A stretch of DNA of 64,000 nucleotides from Marthasterias glacialis (GCA_911728455.2 OU452236.1:13255838-13319837), one strand, 5' to 3'; shown: positions 35,199 to 48,703, counted from the first letter of the stretch. Numbers and translations: made by a program. Notes: a model not told the origin generated them from the letters alone.

Positions 35199-36995
35199 GT
35201 ACAAGAAATTTCTCTCTAGCCCCATTATTTCTGGAGTTATTGGCCGTGGCGCTGCCCACTTCTTTTTTCGGCGTGTTTTTTTTTTTGCTGGCTTCGGTCC
35301 AGCACACATGTAGGGGCCTTGCCTATTGTTGACGTACACACAGCATGGCCGTATGCACTCGACATCCTCGGGGAGTCCTCTCTCCGCAGTCCCTGGCATC
35401 CTCCCTGTTTATCCCGCATCCTCAAGACCGGCATTTTCGGAAAGCCCTTGAGCAGGGCTTTCCAACAGTGTCAGACATGTCAGTTTCCGGCCAATACTTT
35501 GGGAGATAGAGCCGTTGCTAAGTCTTGTTTTCACTCTGTTACAGCTTCGTGTACAAAAGTGCCATTAGACAGGCGTTTGAAGCGCATTCGGAGCAGCCCC
35601 GCTCCCTGGTGATTTCAAGGCGGAAGATGGCCCTGGCTGGCCAGGAAAACCAGATTTTCAGATGCAGGACTATGGCAGCTAACTGCAGGTACAAGAAATT
35701 TCTCTCTAGCCCCATTATTTCTGGAGTTATTGGCCGTGGCGCTGCCCACTTCTTTTTTCGGCGTGTTTTTTCTTTTGCTGGCTTCGGTCCAGCACACATG
35801 TAGGGGCCTTGCCTATTGTTGACGTACACACAGCATGGCCGTATGCACTCGACATCCTCGGGGTGTCCTCTCTCCGCAGTCCCTGGCATCCTCCCTGTTT
35901 ATCCCGCATCCTCAAGACCGGCATTTTTGGAAAGCCCTTGAGCAGGGCTTTCCAACAGTGTCAGACTTGTCAGTTTCCGGCCAATACTTTGGGAGATAGA
36001 GCCGTTGCTAAGTCTTGTTTTCACTCTGTTACAGCTTCGTGTACAAAAGTGCCATTAGACAGGCGTTTGAAGCGCATTCGGAGCAGCCCCGCTCCCTGGT
36101 GATTTCAAGGCGGAAGATGGCCCTGGCTGGCCAGGAAAACCAGATTTTCAGATGCAGGACTATGGCAGCTAACTGCAGGTACAAGAAATTTTTTCTCTAG
36201 CCCCATTATTTCTGGAGTTATTGGCCGTGGCGCTGCCCACTTCTTTTTTCGGCGTTTTTTTTCCCCTGGCTTCGGTCCAGCACACATGTAGGTGCCTTGC
36301 CTATTGTTGACGTACACACAGCATGGCCGTATGCACTGGACATCCTCGGGGTGTCCTCTCTCCGTGTTCCCTGGCATCCTCCCTGTTTATCCTGCATCCT
36401 CAAGACCGGCATTTTCGGAAAGCCCTTGAGCAGGGCTTTCCAACAGTGTCAGACTTGTCAGTTTCCCGCCAATACTTTGGGAGATAGAGCCGTTGCTAAG
36501 TCTTGTTTTCACTCTGTTACAGCTTCGTGTACAAAAGTGCCATTAGACAGGCGTTTGAAGCGCATTCGGAGCAGCCCCGCTCCCTGGTGATTTCAAGGCG
36601 GAAGATGGCCCTGGATGGCCAAGAAAACCAGATTTTCAGATGCAGGACTATGGCAGCTAACTGCAGGTACAAGAAATTTTTCTCTAGCCCCATTATTTCT
36701 GGAGTTATTGGCCGTGGCGCTGCGGCGTTTTTTTTTTGCTGGCTTCGGTCCAGCACACATGTAGGGGCCTTGCCTATTGTTGACGTACACACACCATGGC
36801 CGTATGCACTGGACATCCTCGGGGTGTCCCCTCTCCGCGGTCCCTGGCATCCTCCCTGTTTATCCTGCATCCTCAAGACCGGCATTTTCGGAAAGCCCTT
36901 GAGCAGGGCTTTCCAACAGTGTCAGACTTGTCAGTTTCCCGCCAATACTTTGGGAGATAGAGCCGTTGCTAAGTCTTGTTTTCACTCTGTTACAG

Positions 36996-37139
36996 CTTCG
37001 TGTACAAAAGTGCCATTAGACAGGCGTTTGAAGCGCATTCGGAGCAGCCCCGCTCCCTGGTGATTTCAAGGCGGAAGATGGCCCTGGCTGGCTAAGAAAA
37101 CCAGATTTGCAGATGCAGGACTATGGCAGCTAACTGCAG
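36996..37139 (+). other. Exon-like module with in-frame TAA
   Basis: TAA lies at 37093-37095, after the fourth 14-bp-deletion unit. This copy also has AGATTTGCAG (Phe to Cys after the stop). Confidence 0.8.
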
Positions 37140-38456
37140 GTACAAGAAATTTCTCTCTAGCCCCATTATTTCTGGAGTTATTGGCCGTGGCGCTGCCCAC
37201 TTCTTTTTTCGGCGTGTTTTTTTTTTGCTGGCTTCGGTCCAGCACACATGTAGGGCCCTTGCCCATTGTTGACGTACACACAGCATGGCCGTGGTACTGG
37301 ACATCCTCGGGGTGTCCTCTCTCCGCGGTCCCTGGCATCCTCCTTGTTTATTCCACATCCTCAAAACCGGCATTTTCGGAAAGCCCTTGAGCAGGGCTTT
37401 CCAACAGTGTCAGACTTGTCAGTTTCCGGCCAATACTTTGGGAGATAGAGCCGTTGCTAAGTCTTGTTTTCACTCTGTTACAGCTTCGTGTACAAAAGTG
37501 CCATTAGACAGGCGTTTGAAGCGCATTCGGAGCAGCCCCGCTCCCTGGTGATTTCAAGGCGGAAGATGGCCCTTGCTGGCCAGGAAAACCAGATTTTCAG
37601 ATGCAGGACTATGGCAGCTAACTGCAGGTACAAGAATTTTTTTCTCTAGCCCCAATATTTCTGGAGTTATTGGCCGTGGCGCTGCCCACTTCTTTTTTCG
37701 GCGTTTTTTTTTTGGCTGGCTTCGGTCCAGCACACATGTAGGGGCCTTGCCTATTGTTGACGTACACACACCATGGCCGTATGCACTGGACATCCTCGGG
37801 GTGTCCCCTCTCCGCGGTCCCTGGCATCCTCCCTGTTTATCCCACATCCTCAAAACCGGCATTTTCGGAAAGCCCTTGAGCAGGGCTTTCCAACAGTGTC
37901 AGACTTGTCAGTTTCCGGCCAATACTTTGGGAGATAGAGCCGTTGCTAAGTCTTGTTTTCACTCTGTTACAGCTTCGTGTACAAAAGTGCCATTAGACAG
38001 GCGTTTGAAGCGCATTCGGAGCAGCCCCGCTCCCTGGTGATTTCAAGGCGGAAGATGGCCCTAGCTGGCCAAGAAAACCAGGTTTTCAGATGCAGGACTA
38101 TGGCAGCTAACTGCAGGTGCAAGAAATTTCTCTCTAGCCCCATTATTTCTGGAGTTATTGGCCGTGGCGCTGCCCACTTCTTTTTTCGGCGTGTTTTTTT
38201 TTTGCTGGCTTCGGTCCAGCACACATGTAGGGCCCTTGCCTATTGTTGACGTACACACAGCATGTAGCACTGGACATCCTCGGGGTGTCCTCTCTCCGCG
38301 GTCCCTGGCATCCTCCCTGTTTATTCTGCATCCTCAAGACCGGCATTTTCGGAAAGCCCTTGAGCAGGGCTTTCCAACAGTGTCAGACTTGTCAGTTTCC
38401 CGCCAATACTTTGGGAGATAGAGCCGTTGCTAAGTCTTGTTTTCACTCTGTTACAG

Positions 38457-38600
38457 CTTCGTGTACAAAAGAGCCATTAGACAGGCGTTTGAAGCGCATT
38501 CGGAGCAGCCCCGCTCCCTGGTGATTTAAGGGCGGAAGATGGCCCTGGCTGGCCAGGAAAACCAGATTTTCAGATGCAGGACTATGGCACCTAACTGCAA
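38457..38600 (+). other. Exon-like module with in-frame TAA and altered donor
   Basis: GATTTCAAGG becomes GATTTAAGGG, giving TAA at 38527-38529 without changing length. The donor is CAA|GTAC, and GGCACCTAAC replaces GGCAGCTAAC. Confidence 0.8.
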
Positions 38601-40406
38601 GTACAAGAAATTTCTCTCTTGCCCCATTATTTCTGGAGTTATTGGCCGTGGCGCTGCCCACTTCTTTTTTCGGCGTTTTTTTTTTGCTGGCTTCGGTCCA
38701 GCACACATGTAGGGGCCTTGGCTATTGTTGACGTACACACAGCATGGCCGTATGCACTGGACATCCTCGGGGTGTCCTATCTCCGCGGCCCTTGGCATCC
38801 TCCCTGTTTATCCCGCATCCTGAAGACCGGCATTTTCGGAAAGCCCTTGAGCAGGGCTTTCCAACAGTGTCAGACTTGTCAGTTTCCCGCCAATACTTTG
38901 GGAGATAGAGCCGTTGCTAAGTCTTGTTTTCACTCTGTTACAGCTTCGTGTACAAAAGTGCCATTAGACAGGCGTTTGAAGCGCATTCGGAGCAACCCCG
39001 CTCCCTGGTGATTTCAAGGCGGAAGATGGCCCTGGCTGGCCAGGAAAACCTAATTTGCAGATGCAGGACTATGGCAGCTAACTGCATGTACAAGAAATTT
39101 CTCTCTAGCCCCATTATTTCTGGAGTTATTGGCCGTGGCGCTGCCCACTTCTTTTTTCGGCGTTTTTTTTTTGCTGGCTTCGGTCCTGCACACACGTAGG
39201 GGCCTTGGCTATTGTTGACGTACACACAGCATGGCCGTATGCACTGGACATCCTCGGGGTGTCCTCTCTCCGCGGTCCCTGGCATCCTCCCTGTTTATCC
39301 CGCATCCTCAAGACCGGCATTTTCGGAAAGCCCTTGAGCAGGGCTTTCCAACATTGTCAGACTTGTCAGTTTCCCGCCAATACTTTGGGAGATAGAGCCG
39401 TTGCTAAGTCTTGTTTTCACTCTGTTACAGCTTCGTGTACAAAAGTGCCATTAGACAGGCGTTTGAAGCGCATTCGGAGCAGCCCCGCTCCCTGGTGATT
39501 TCAAGGCGGAAGATGGCCCTGGATGGCCAAGAAAACCAGATTTTCAGATGCAGGACTATGGCAGCTAACTGCAGGTACAAGAAATTTCTCTCTAGCCCCA
39601 TTATTTCTGGAGTTATTGGCCGTGGCGCTGCCCACTTCTTTTTTCGGCGTTTTTTTTTAGCTGGCTTCGGTCCAGCACACACGTAGTGGCCTTGACTATA
39701 GATGACGTACATACTGCATGGCCGTATGCACTAGACATCCTCGGGGTGTCCTCTCTCCGCGGTCCCTGGCATCCTCCCTGTTTATCCCGCATCCTCAAGA
39801 CCGGCATTTTCGGAAAGCCCTTGAGCAGGGCTTTTCAACAGTGTCAGACATGTCAGTTTCCCGCCAATACTTTGGGAGATAGAGCCGTTGCTAAGTCTTG
39901 TTTTCACTCTGTTACAGCTTCGTGTACAAAAGTGCCATTAGACAGGCGTTTGAAGCGCATTCGGAGCAGCCCCGCTCCCTGGTGATTTCAAGGCGGAAGA
40001 TGGCCCTGGCTGGCCAGGAAAACCAGATTTTCAGATGCAGGACTATGGCAGCTAACTGCAGGTACAAGAAATTTTTTCTCTAGCCCCATTATTTCTGGAG
40101 TTATTGGCCGTGGCGCTGCCCACTTCTTTTTTCGGCGTTTTTTTTTTCTTTGGCTTCGGTCCAGCACACATGTAGGGGCCTTGCCTATTGTTGACGTACA
40201 CACACCATGGCCGTATGCACTGGACATCCTCGGGGTGTCCCCTCTCCGCGGTCCCTGGCATCCTCCCTGTTTATCCTGCATCCTCAAGACCGGCATTTTC
40301 GGAAAGCCCTTGAGCAGGGCTTTCCAACAGTGTCAGACTTGTCAGTTTCCCGCCAATACTTTGGGAGATAGAGCCGTTGCTAAGTCTCGTTTTCACTCTG
40401 TTACAG

Positions 40407-40550
40407 CTTCGTGTACAAAAGTGCCATTAGACAGGCGTTTGAAGCGCATTCGGAGCAGCCCCGCTCCCTGGTAATTTCAAGGCGGAAGATGGCCCTGGCT
40501 GGCTAAGAAAACCAGATTTTCAGATGCAGGACTATGGCAGCTAACTGCAG
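40407..40550 (+). other. Exon-like module with in-frame TAA
   Basis: TAA lies at 40504-40506. The preceding unit lacks the 14-bp deletion but shares CACACCATGG with deletion units. The upstream pyrimidine tract has TCTCG, and GTAATTTC replaces GTGATTTC. Confidence 0.8.
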
Positions 40551-40896
40551 GTACAAGAAATTTCTCTCTAGCCCCATTATTTCTGGAGTTATTGGCCGTG
40601 GCGCTGCCCACTTCTTTTTTCGGCGTGTTTTTTTTTTTGCTGGCTTCGGTCCAGCACACATGTAGGGGCCTTGCCTATTGTTGACGTACACACAGCATGG
40701 CCGTATGCACTCGACATCCTCGGGGTGTCCTCTCTCCGCAGTCCCTGGCATCCTCCCTGTTTATCCCGCATCCTCAAGACCGGCATTTTCGGAAAGCCCT
40801 TGAGCAGGGCTTTCCAACAGTGTCAGACTTGTCAGTTTCCCGCCAATACTTTGGGAGATAGAGCCGTTGCTAAGTCTTGTTTTCACTCTGTTACAG

Positions 40897-42849
40897 CTTC
40901 GTGTACAAAAGTGCCATTAGACAGGCGTTTGAAGCGCATTCGGAGCAGCCCCGCTCCCTGGTGATTTCAAGGCGGAAGATGGCCCTTGCTGGCCAGGAAA
41001 ACCAGATTTTCAGATGCAGGACTATGGCAGCTAACTGCAGGTACAAGAAATTTTTTTCTCTAGCCCCAATATTTCTGGAGTTATTGGCCGTGGCGCTGCC
41101 CACTTCTTTTTTCGGCGTTTTTTTTTTGGCTGACTTCGGTCCAGCACACATGTAGGGGCCTTGCCTATTGTTGACGTACACACACCATGGCCGTATGCAC
41201 TGGACATCCTCGGGGTGTCCCCTCTCCGCGGTCCCTGGCATCCTCCCTGTTTATCCTGCATCCTCAAGACCGGCATTTTCGGAAAGCCCTTGAGCAGGGC
41301 TTTCCAACAGTGTCAGACTTGTCAGTTTCCCGCCAATACTTTGGGAGATAGAGCCGTTGCTAAGTCTTGTTTTCACTCTGTTACAGCTTCGTGTACAAAA
41401 GTGCCATTAGACAGGCGTTTGAAGCGCATTCGGAGCAGCCCCGCTCCCTGGTGATTTCAAGGCGGAAGATGGCCCTAGCTGGCCAAGAAAACCAGGTTTT
41501 CAGATGCAGGACTATGGCAGCTAACTGCAGGTACAAGAAATTTCTCTCTAGCCCCATTATTTCTGGAGTTATTGGCCGTGGCGCTGCCCACTTCTTTTTT
41601 CGGCGTGTTTTTTTTTTTGCTGGCTTCGGTCCAGCACACATGTAGGGCCCTTGCCTATTGTTGACGTACACACAGCATGGCCGTAGCACTGGACATCCTC
41701 GGGGTGTCCTCTCTCCGCGGTCCCTGGCATCCTCCCTGTTTATTCTGCATCCTCAAGACCGGCATTTTCGGAAAGCCCTTGAGCAGGGCTTTCCAACAGT
41801 GTCAGACTTGTCAGTTTCCCGCCAATACTTTGGGAGATAGAGCCGTTGCTAAGTCTTGTTTTCACTCTGTTACAGCTTCGTGTACAAAAGTGCCATTAGA
41901 CAGGCGTTTGAAGCGCATTCGGAGCAGCCCCGCTCCCTGGTGATTTAAGGGCGGAAGATGGCCCTGGCTTGCCAGGAAAACCAGATTTTCAGATGCAGGA
42001 CTATGGCACCTAACTGCAGGTACAAGAAATTTCTCTCTTGCCCCATTATTTCTGGAGTTATTGGCCGTGGCGCTGCCCACTTCTTTTTTCGGCGTTTTTT
42101 TTTTGCTGGCTTCGGTCCAGCACACATGTAGGGGCCTTGGCTATTGTTGACGTACACACAGCATGGCCGTATGCACTGGACATCCTCGGGGTGTCCTATC
42201 TCCGCGGTCCTTGGCATCCTCCCTGTTTATCCCGCATCCTGAAGACCGGCATTTTCGGAAAGCCCTTGAGCAGGGCTTTCCAACAGTGTCAGACTTGTCA
42301 GTTTCCCGCCAATACTTTGGGAGATAGAGCCGTTGCTAAGTCTTGTTTTCACTCTGTTACAGCTTCGTGTACAAAAGTGCCATTAGACAGGCGTTTGAAG
42401 CGCATTCGGAGCAACCCCGCTCCCTGGTGATTTCAAGGCGGAAGATGGCCCTGGCTGGCCAGGAAAACCTAATTTGCAGATGCAGGACTATGGCAGCTAA
42501 CTGCATGTACAAGAAATTTCTCTCTAGCCCCATTATTTCTGGAGTTATTGGCCGTGGCGCTGCCCACTTCTTTTTTCGGCGTTTTTTTTTTGCTGGCTTC
42601 GGTCCTGCACACACGTAGGGGCCTTGGCTATTGTTGACGTACACACAGCATGGCCGTATGCACTGGACATCCTCGGGGTGTCCTCTCTCCGCGGTCCCTG
42701 GCATCCTCCCTGTTTATCCCGCATCCTCAAGACCGGCATTTTCGGAAAGCCCTTGAGCAGGGCTTTCCAACAGTGTCAGACTTGTCAGTTTCCCGCCAAT
42801 ACTTTGGGAGATAGAGCCGTTGCTAAGTCTTGTTTTCACTCTGTTACAG
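40897..42849 (+). repeat. Right copy of seven-unit duplication (first four units)
   Basis: Modules start at 40897, 41387, 41876 and 42363. The match to 37484-39430 is close. It then passes directly into the six-unit repeat to the right, where CGGAGCAACCCC (Ser to Asn in the module frame) continues as a marker at 42363, 42850 and 45777. Confidence 0.85.
41876..42019 (+). other. Exon-like module with in-frame TAA
   Basis: This is the partner of the module at 38457, 3419 bp away, with TAA at 41946-41948 and the same GGCACC change but the usual CAG|GTAC donor. Confidence 0.8.
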
Positions 42850-45776
42850 CTTCGTGTACAAAAGTGCCATTAGACAGGCGTTTGAAGCGCATTCGGAGCA
42901 ACCCCGCTCCCTGGTGATTTCAAGGCGGAAGATGGCCCTGGCTGGCCAAGAAAACCAGATTTTCAGATGCAGGACTATGGCAGCTAACTGCAGGTACAAG
43001 AAATTTCTCTCTAGCCCCATTATTTCTGGAGTTATTGGCCGTGGCGCTGCCCACTTCTTTTTTCGGCGTTTTTTTTTTGCTGGCTTCGGTCCAGCACACA
43101 TGTAGGGGCCTTGCCTATTGTTGACGTACACACAGCATGGCCGTAGCACTGGACATCCTCGGGGTGTCCTCTCTCCGCGGTCCCTGGCATCCTCCCTGTT
43201 TATCCTGCATCCTCAAGACCGGCCTTTTCGGAAAGCCTTTGAGCAGGGCTTTCCAACAGTGTCAGACTTGTCAGTTTCCCGCCAATACTTTGGGAGATAG
43301 AGCCGTTGCTAAGTCTTGTTTTTACTCTGTTACAGCTTCGTGTACAAAAGTGCCATTAGACATGCGTTTGAAGCGCATTCGGAGCAGCCCCGCTCCCTGG
43401 TGATTTCAAGGCGGAAGATGGCCCTGGCTGGCCAGGAAAAACAGATTTTCAGATGCAGGATTATGGCAGCTAACTGCAGGTACAAGAAATTTCTCTCTAG
43501 CCCTATTATTTCTAGAGTTATTGGCCGTGGCGCTGCCCACTTCTTTTATCGGCGTTTTTTTTTTTTGCTGGCTTCGGTCCAGCACACATGTAGGTGCCTT
43601 GCCTATTGTTGACGTACACACAGCATGGCCGTATGCACTGGACATCTTCGGGGTGTCCTCTCTCCTCGCGGTCCCTGGCATCCTCCCTGTTTATCCCGCA
43701 TCCTCAAGACCGGCATTTTCGGAAAGCCCTTGAGCAGGGCTTTCCAACAGTGTCAGACTTGTCAGTTTCCCGCCAATACTTTGGGAGATAGAGCCGTTGC
43801 TAAGTCTTGTTTTCACTCTGTTACAGCTTCGTGTACAAAAGTGCCATTAGACAGGCGTTTGAAGCGCATTCGGAGCAGCCCCGCTCCCTGGTGATTTCAA
43901 GGCGGAAGATGGCCCTGGCTGGCCAAGAAAACCAGATTTTCAGATGCAGGACTATGGAAGCTAACTGCAGGTACAAGAAATTTTTCTCTAGCCCCATTAT
44001 TTCTGGAGTTATTGGCCGTGGCGCTGCCCACTTCTTTTTTCGGCGTGTGTTTTTTTTTGCTGGCTTCGGTCCAGCACACATGTAGGGGCCTTGCCTATTG
44101 TTGACGTACACACAGCATGGCCGTATGCACTGGACATCCTCGGGGTGTCCTCTCTCCGCGGTCCCTGGCATCCTCCCTATTTATCCCACATCCTCAAGAC
44201 CGGAATTTTCGGAAAGCCCTTGAGCAGGGCTTTCCAACAGTGTCAAACTTGTCAGTTTCCCGCCAATACTGTGGAAGATAGAGCCGTTGATAAGTCTTGT
44301 TTTTACTCTGTTACAGCTTCGTGTACAAAAGTGCCATTAGACAGGCGTTTGAAGCGCATTCGGAGCAGCCCCGCTCCCTGGTGATTTCAAGGCGGAAGAT
44401 GGCCCTGGCTGGCCAAGAAAACCAGATTTTTTAGATGCAGGACTATGGCAGCTAACTGCAGGTACAAGAAATTTTTCTCTAGCCCCATTATTTCTGGAGT
44501 TATTGGCCGTGGCGCTGCCCACTTCTTTTTTCGGCGTTTTTTTTTTGCTGGCTTCGGTCCAGCACACATGTAGGGGCCTTGCCTATTGTTGACGTACACA
44601 CAGCATGGCCGTATGCACTGGACATCCTCGGGGTGTCCTCTCCCTGCGGTCCCTGGCATCCTCCCTGTTTATCCCACATCCTCAAGACCGGCATTTTCGG
44701 AAAGCCCTTGAGCAGGGCTTTCCAACAGTGTCAAACCTGTCAGTTTCCCGCCAATACTTTGGAAGATAGAGCCGTTGCTAAGTCTTGTTTTCACTCTGTT
44801 ACAGCTTCGTGTACAAAAGTGCCATTAGACAGGCGTTTGAAGCGCATTCGGAGCAGCCCCGCTCCCTGGTGATTTCAAGGCGGAAGATGGCCCTGGCTGG
44901 CCAAGAAAACCAGATTTTCAGATGCAGGACTATGGCAGCTAACTGCATGTACAAGAAATTTCTCTCTAGCCCCATTATTTCTGGAGTTATTGGCCGTGGC
45001 GCTGCCCACTTCTTTTTTCGGCGTTTTTTTTAGCTGGCTTCGGTCCAGCACACACGTAGCGGCCTTGGCTATAGATGACGTACATACAGCATGGCCGTAT
45101 GCACTGGACATCCTCGGGGTGTCCTCTCTCCGCGGTCCCTGGCATCCTCCCTGTTTATCCCACATCCTCAAGACCGGCATTTTCGGAAAGCCCTTGAGCA
45201 GGGCTTTCCAACAGTGTCAGACTTGTCAGTTTCCCGCCAATACTTTGGAAAATAGAGCCGTTGCTAGGTCTTGTTTTCACTCTGTTACAGCTTCGTGTAC
45301 AAAAGTGCCATTAGACAGGCGTTTGAAGCGCATTCGGAGCAGCCCCGCTCCCTGGTGATTTCAAGGCGGAAGATGGCCCTGGCTGGCCAAGAAAACCAGA
45401 TTTTCAGATGCAGGACTATGGCAGCTAACTGCATGTACAAGAAATTTCTCTCTAGCCCCATTATTTCTGGAGTTATTGGCCGTGGCGCTGCCCACTTCTT
45501 TTTTCGGCGTTTTTTTTAGCTGGCTTCGGTCCAGCACACACGTAGCGGCCTTGGCTATAGATGACGTACATACAGCATGGCCGTATGCACTGGACATCCT
45601 CGGGGTGTCCTCTCTCCGCGGTCCCTGGCATCCTCCCTGTTTATCCTGCATCCTCAAGACCGGCATTTTCGGAAAGCCCTTGAGCAGGGCTTTCCAACAG
45701 TGTCAGACTTGTCAGTTTCCCGCCAATACTTTGGGAGATAGAGCCGTTGCTAAGTCTTGTTTTCACTCTGTTACAG
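42850..45776 (+). repeat. 2927-bp six-unit higher-order repeat, copy 1
   Basis: Modules start at 42850, 43336, 43827, 44317, 44805 and 45291. Diagnostic changes shared with copy 2 are GGAAAAACAG and AGGATTATG in the 43336 unit, CTCTCCTCGCGG (extra TC) after it, GTGTGTTTT in the 43827 unit, the inserted T in the 44317 module, and CAT|GTAC donors at 44805 and 45291. Private differences from copy 2 appear very few. Confidence 0.92.
44317..44461 (+). other. Exon-like module, 1-nt insertion (145 nt)
   Basis: Six T at 44427-44432 replace TTTTC, shifting the frame. Shared with its 2927-bp partner. Confidence 0.8.
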
Positions 45777-48703
45777 CTTCGTGTACAAAAGTGCCATTAG
45801 ACAGGCGTTTGAAGCGCATTCGGAGCAACCCCGCTCCCTGGTGATTTCAAGGCGGAAGATGGCCCTGGCTGGCCAAGAAAACCAGATTTTCAGATGCAGG
45901 ACTATGGCAGCTAACTGCAGGTACAAGAAATTTCTCTCTAGCCCCATTATTTCTGGAGTTATTGGCCGTGGCGCTGCCCACTTCTTTTTTCGGCGTTTTT
46001 TTTTTGCTGGCTTCGGTCCAGCACACATGTAGGGGCCTTGCCTATTGTTGACGTACACACAGCATGGCCGTAGCACTGGACATCCTCGGGGTGTCCTCTC
46101 TCCGCGGTCCCTGGCATCCTCCCTGTTTATCCTGCATCCTCAAGACCGGCCTTTTCGGAAAGCCTTTGAGCAGGGCTTTCCAACAGTGTCAGACTTGTCA
46201 GTTTCCCGCCAATACTTTGGGAGATAGAGCCGTTGCTAAGTCTTGTTTTTACTCTGTTACAGCTTCGTGTACAAAAGTGCCATTAGACATGCGTTTGAAG
46301 CGCATTCGGAGCAGCCCCGCTCCCTGGTGATTTCAAGGCGGAAGATGGCCCTGGCTGGCCAGGAAAAACAGATTTTCAGATGCAGGATTATGGCAGCTAA
46401 CTGCAGGTACAAGAAATTTCTCTCTAGCCCTATTATTTCTAGAGTTATTGGCCGTGGCGCTGCCCACTTCTTTTATCGGCGTTTTTTTTTTTTGCTGGCT
46501 TCGGTCCAGCACACATGTAGGTGCCTTGCCTATTGTTGACGTACACACAGCATGGCCGTATGCACTGGACATCTTCGGGGTGTCCTCTCTCCTCGCGGTC
46601 CCTGGCATCCTCCCTGTTTATCCCGCATCCTCAAGACCGGCATTTTCGGAAAGCCCTTGAGCAGGGCTTTCCAACAGTGTCAGACTTGTCAGTTTCCCGC
46701 CAATACTTTGGGAGATAGAGCCGTTGCTAAGTCTTGTTTTCACTCTGTTACAGCTTCGTGTACAAAAGTGCCATTAGACAGGCGTTTGAAGCGCATTCGG
46801 AGCAGCCCCGCTCCCTGGTGATTTCAAGGCGGAAGATGGCCCTGGCTGGCCAAGAAAACCAGATTTTCAGATGCAGGACTATGGAAGCTAACTGCAGGTA
46901 CAAGAAATTTTTCTCTAGCCCCATTATTTCTGGAGTTATTGGCCGTGGCGCTGCCCACTTCTTTTTTCGGCGTGTGTTTTTTTTTGCTGGCTTCGGTCCA
47001 GCACACATGTAGGGGCCTTGCCTATTGTTGACGTACACACAGCATGGCCGTATGCACTGGACATCCTCGGGGTGTCCTCTCTCCGCGGTCCCTGGCATCC
47101 TCCCTATTTATCCCACATCCTCAAGACCGGAATTTTCGGAAAGCCCTTGAGCAGGGCTTTCCAACAGTGTCAAACTTGTCAGTTTCCCGCCAATACTGTG
47201 GAAGATAGAGCCGTTGATAAGTCTTGTTTTTACTCTGTTACAGCTTCGTGTACAAAAGTGCCATTAGACAGGCGTTTGAAGCGCATTCGGAGCAGCCCCG
47301 CTCCCTGGTGATTTCAAGGCGGAAGATGGCCCTGGCTGGCCAAGAAAACCAGATTTTTTAGATGCAGGACTATGGCAGCTAACTGCAGGTACAAGAAATT
47401 TTTCTCTAGCCCCATTATTTCTGGAGTTATTGGCCGTGGCGCTGCCCACTTCTTTTTTCGGCGTTTTTTTTTTGCTGGCTTCGGTCCAGCACACATGTAG
47501 GGGCCTTGCCTATTGTTGACGTACACACAGCATGGCCGTATGCACTGGACATCCTCGGGGTGTCCTCTCCCTGCGGTCCCTGGCATCCTCCCTGTTTATC
47601 CCACATCCTCAAGACCGGCATTTTCGGAAAGCCCTTGAGCAGGGCTTTCCAACAGTGTCAAACCTGTCAGTTTCCCGCCAATACTTTGGAAGATAGAGCC
47701 GTTGCTAAGTCTTGTTTTCACTCTGTTACAGCTTCGTGTACAAAAGTGCCATTAGACAGGCGTTTGAAGCGCATTCGGAGCAGCCCCGCTCCCTGGTGAT
47801 TTCAAGGCGGAAGATGGCCCTGGCTGGCCAAGAAAACCAGATTTTCAGATGCAGGACTATGGCAGCTAACTGCATGTACAAGAAATTTCTCTCTAGCCCC
47901 ATTATTTCTGGAGTTATTGGCCGTGGCGCTGCCCACTTCTTTTTTCGGCGTTTTTTTTAGCTGGCTTCGGTCCAGCACACACGTAGCGGCCTTGGCTATA
48001 GATGACGTACATACAGCATGGCCGTATGCACTGGACATCCTCGGGGTGTCCTCTCTCCGCGGTCCCTGGCATCCTCCCTGTTTATCCCACATCCTCAAGA
48101 CCGGCATTTTCGGAAAGCCCTTGAGCAGGGCTTTCCAACAGTGTCAGACTTGTCAGTTTCCCGCCAATACTTTGGAAAATAGAGCCGTTGCTAGGTCTTG
48201 TTTTCACTCTGTTACAGCTTCGTGTACAAAAGTGCCATTAGACAGGCGTTTGAAGCGCATTCGGAGCAGCCCCGCTCCCTGGTGATTTCAAGGCGGAAGA
48301 TGGCCCTGGCTGGCCAAGAAAACCAGATTTTCAGATGCAGGACTATGGCAGCTAACTGCATGTACAAGAAATTTCTCTCTAGCCCCATTATTTCTGGAGT
48401 TATTGGCCGTGGCGCTGCCCACTTCTTTTTTCGGCGTTTTTTTTAGCTGGCTTCGGTCCAGCACACACGTAGCGGCCTTGGCTATAGATGACGTACATAC
48501 AGCATGGCCGTATGCACTGGACATCCTCGGGGTGTCCTCTCTCCGCGGTCCCTGGCATCCTCCCTGTTTATCCCGCATCCTCAAGACCGGCATTTTCGGA
48601 AAGCCCTTGAGCAGGGCTTTCCAACAGTGTCAGACTTGTCAGTTTCCCGCCAATACTTTGGGAGATAGAGCCGTTGCTAAGTCTTGTTTTCACTCTGTTA
48701 CAG
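45777..48703 (+). repeat. 2927-bp six-unit higher-order repeat, copy 2
   Basis: Modules start at 45777, 46263, 46754, 47244, 47732 and 48218, each exactly 2927 bp after its partner in copy 1. The clean one-to-one match makes this one of the youngest duplications in the window. The match stops at 48704, where the next module has GAGTGGCCGAG. Confidence 0.92.
47244..47388 (+). other. Exon-like module, 1-nt insertion (145 nt)
   Basis: The same T insertion is at 47354-47359, inherited through the six-unit duplication. Confidence 0.8.

Larger units (their letters stand above)
31191..37483 (+). repeat. Four-unit repeats carrying the 14-bp-deletion subfamily
   Basis: Modules start at 31191, 31679, 32152, 32642, 33132, 33621, 34094, 34582, 35055, 35545, 36035, 36523 and 36996. 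The recurring order is a unit with CCCTGG after the T-tract, a 473-bp deletion unit, a unit whose module has TAA, and a unit with TTTTTTCTTTTG. Full order is seen at 31191 and 34094. A two-unit partial copy lies at 33132, and 36035 starts another. Spacings are 1942, 961 and 1941 bp between deletion units. Confidence 0.87.
37484..40896 (+). repeat. Seven-unit block, left copy of 3413-3419-bp duplication
   Basis: Modules start at 37484, 37973, 38457, 38944, 39431, 39918 and 40407. 37484, 37973, 38457 and 38944 match 40897, 41387, 41876 and 42363 at offsets of 3413, 3414, 3419 and 3419 bp. The change in offset partly reflects loss of GGCCG in AGCATGTAGCAC near 38262. Shared marks include CCTAGCTGG, TTCTTGCCCC, TAATTTGCAG and the TAA created in GATTTAAGG. 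The spacer after 39918 has CTTTGG after the T-tract. Confidence 0.85.
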
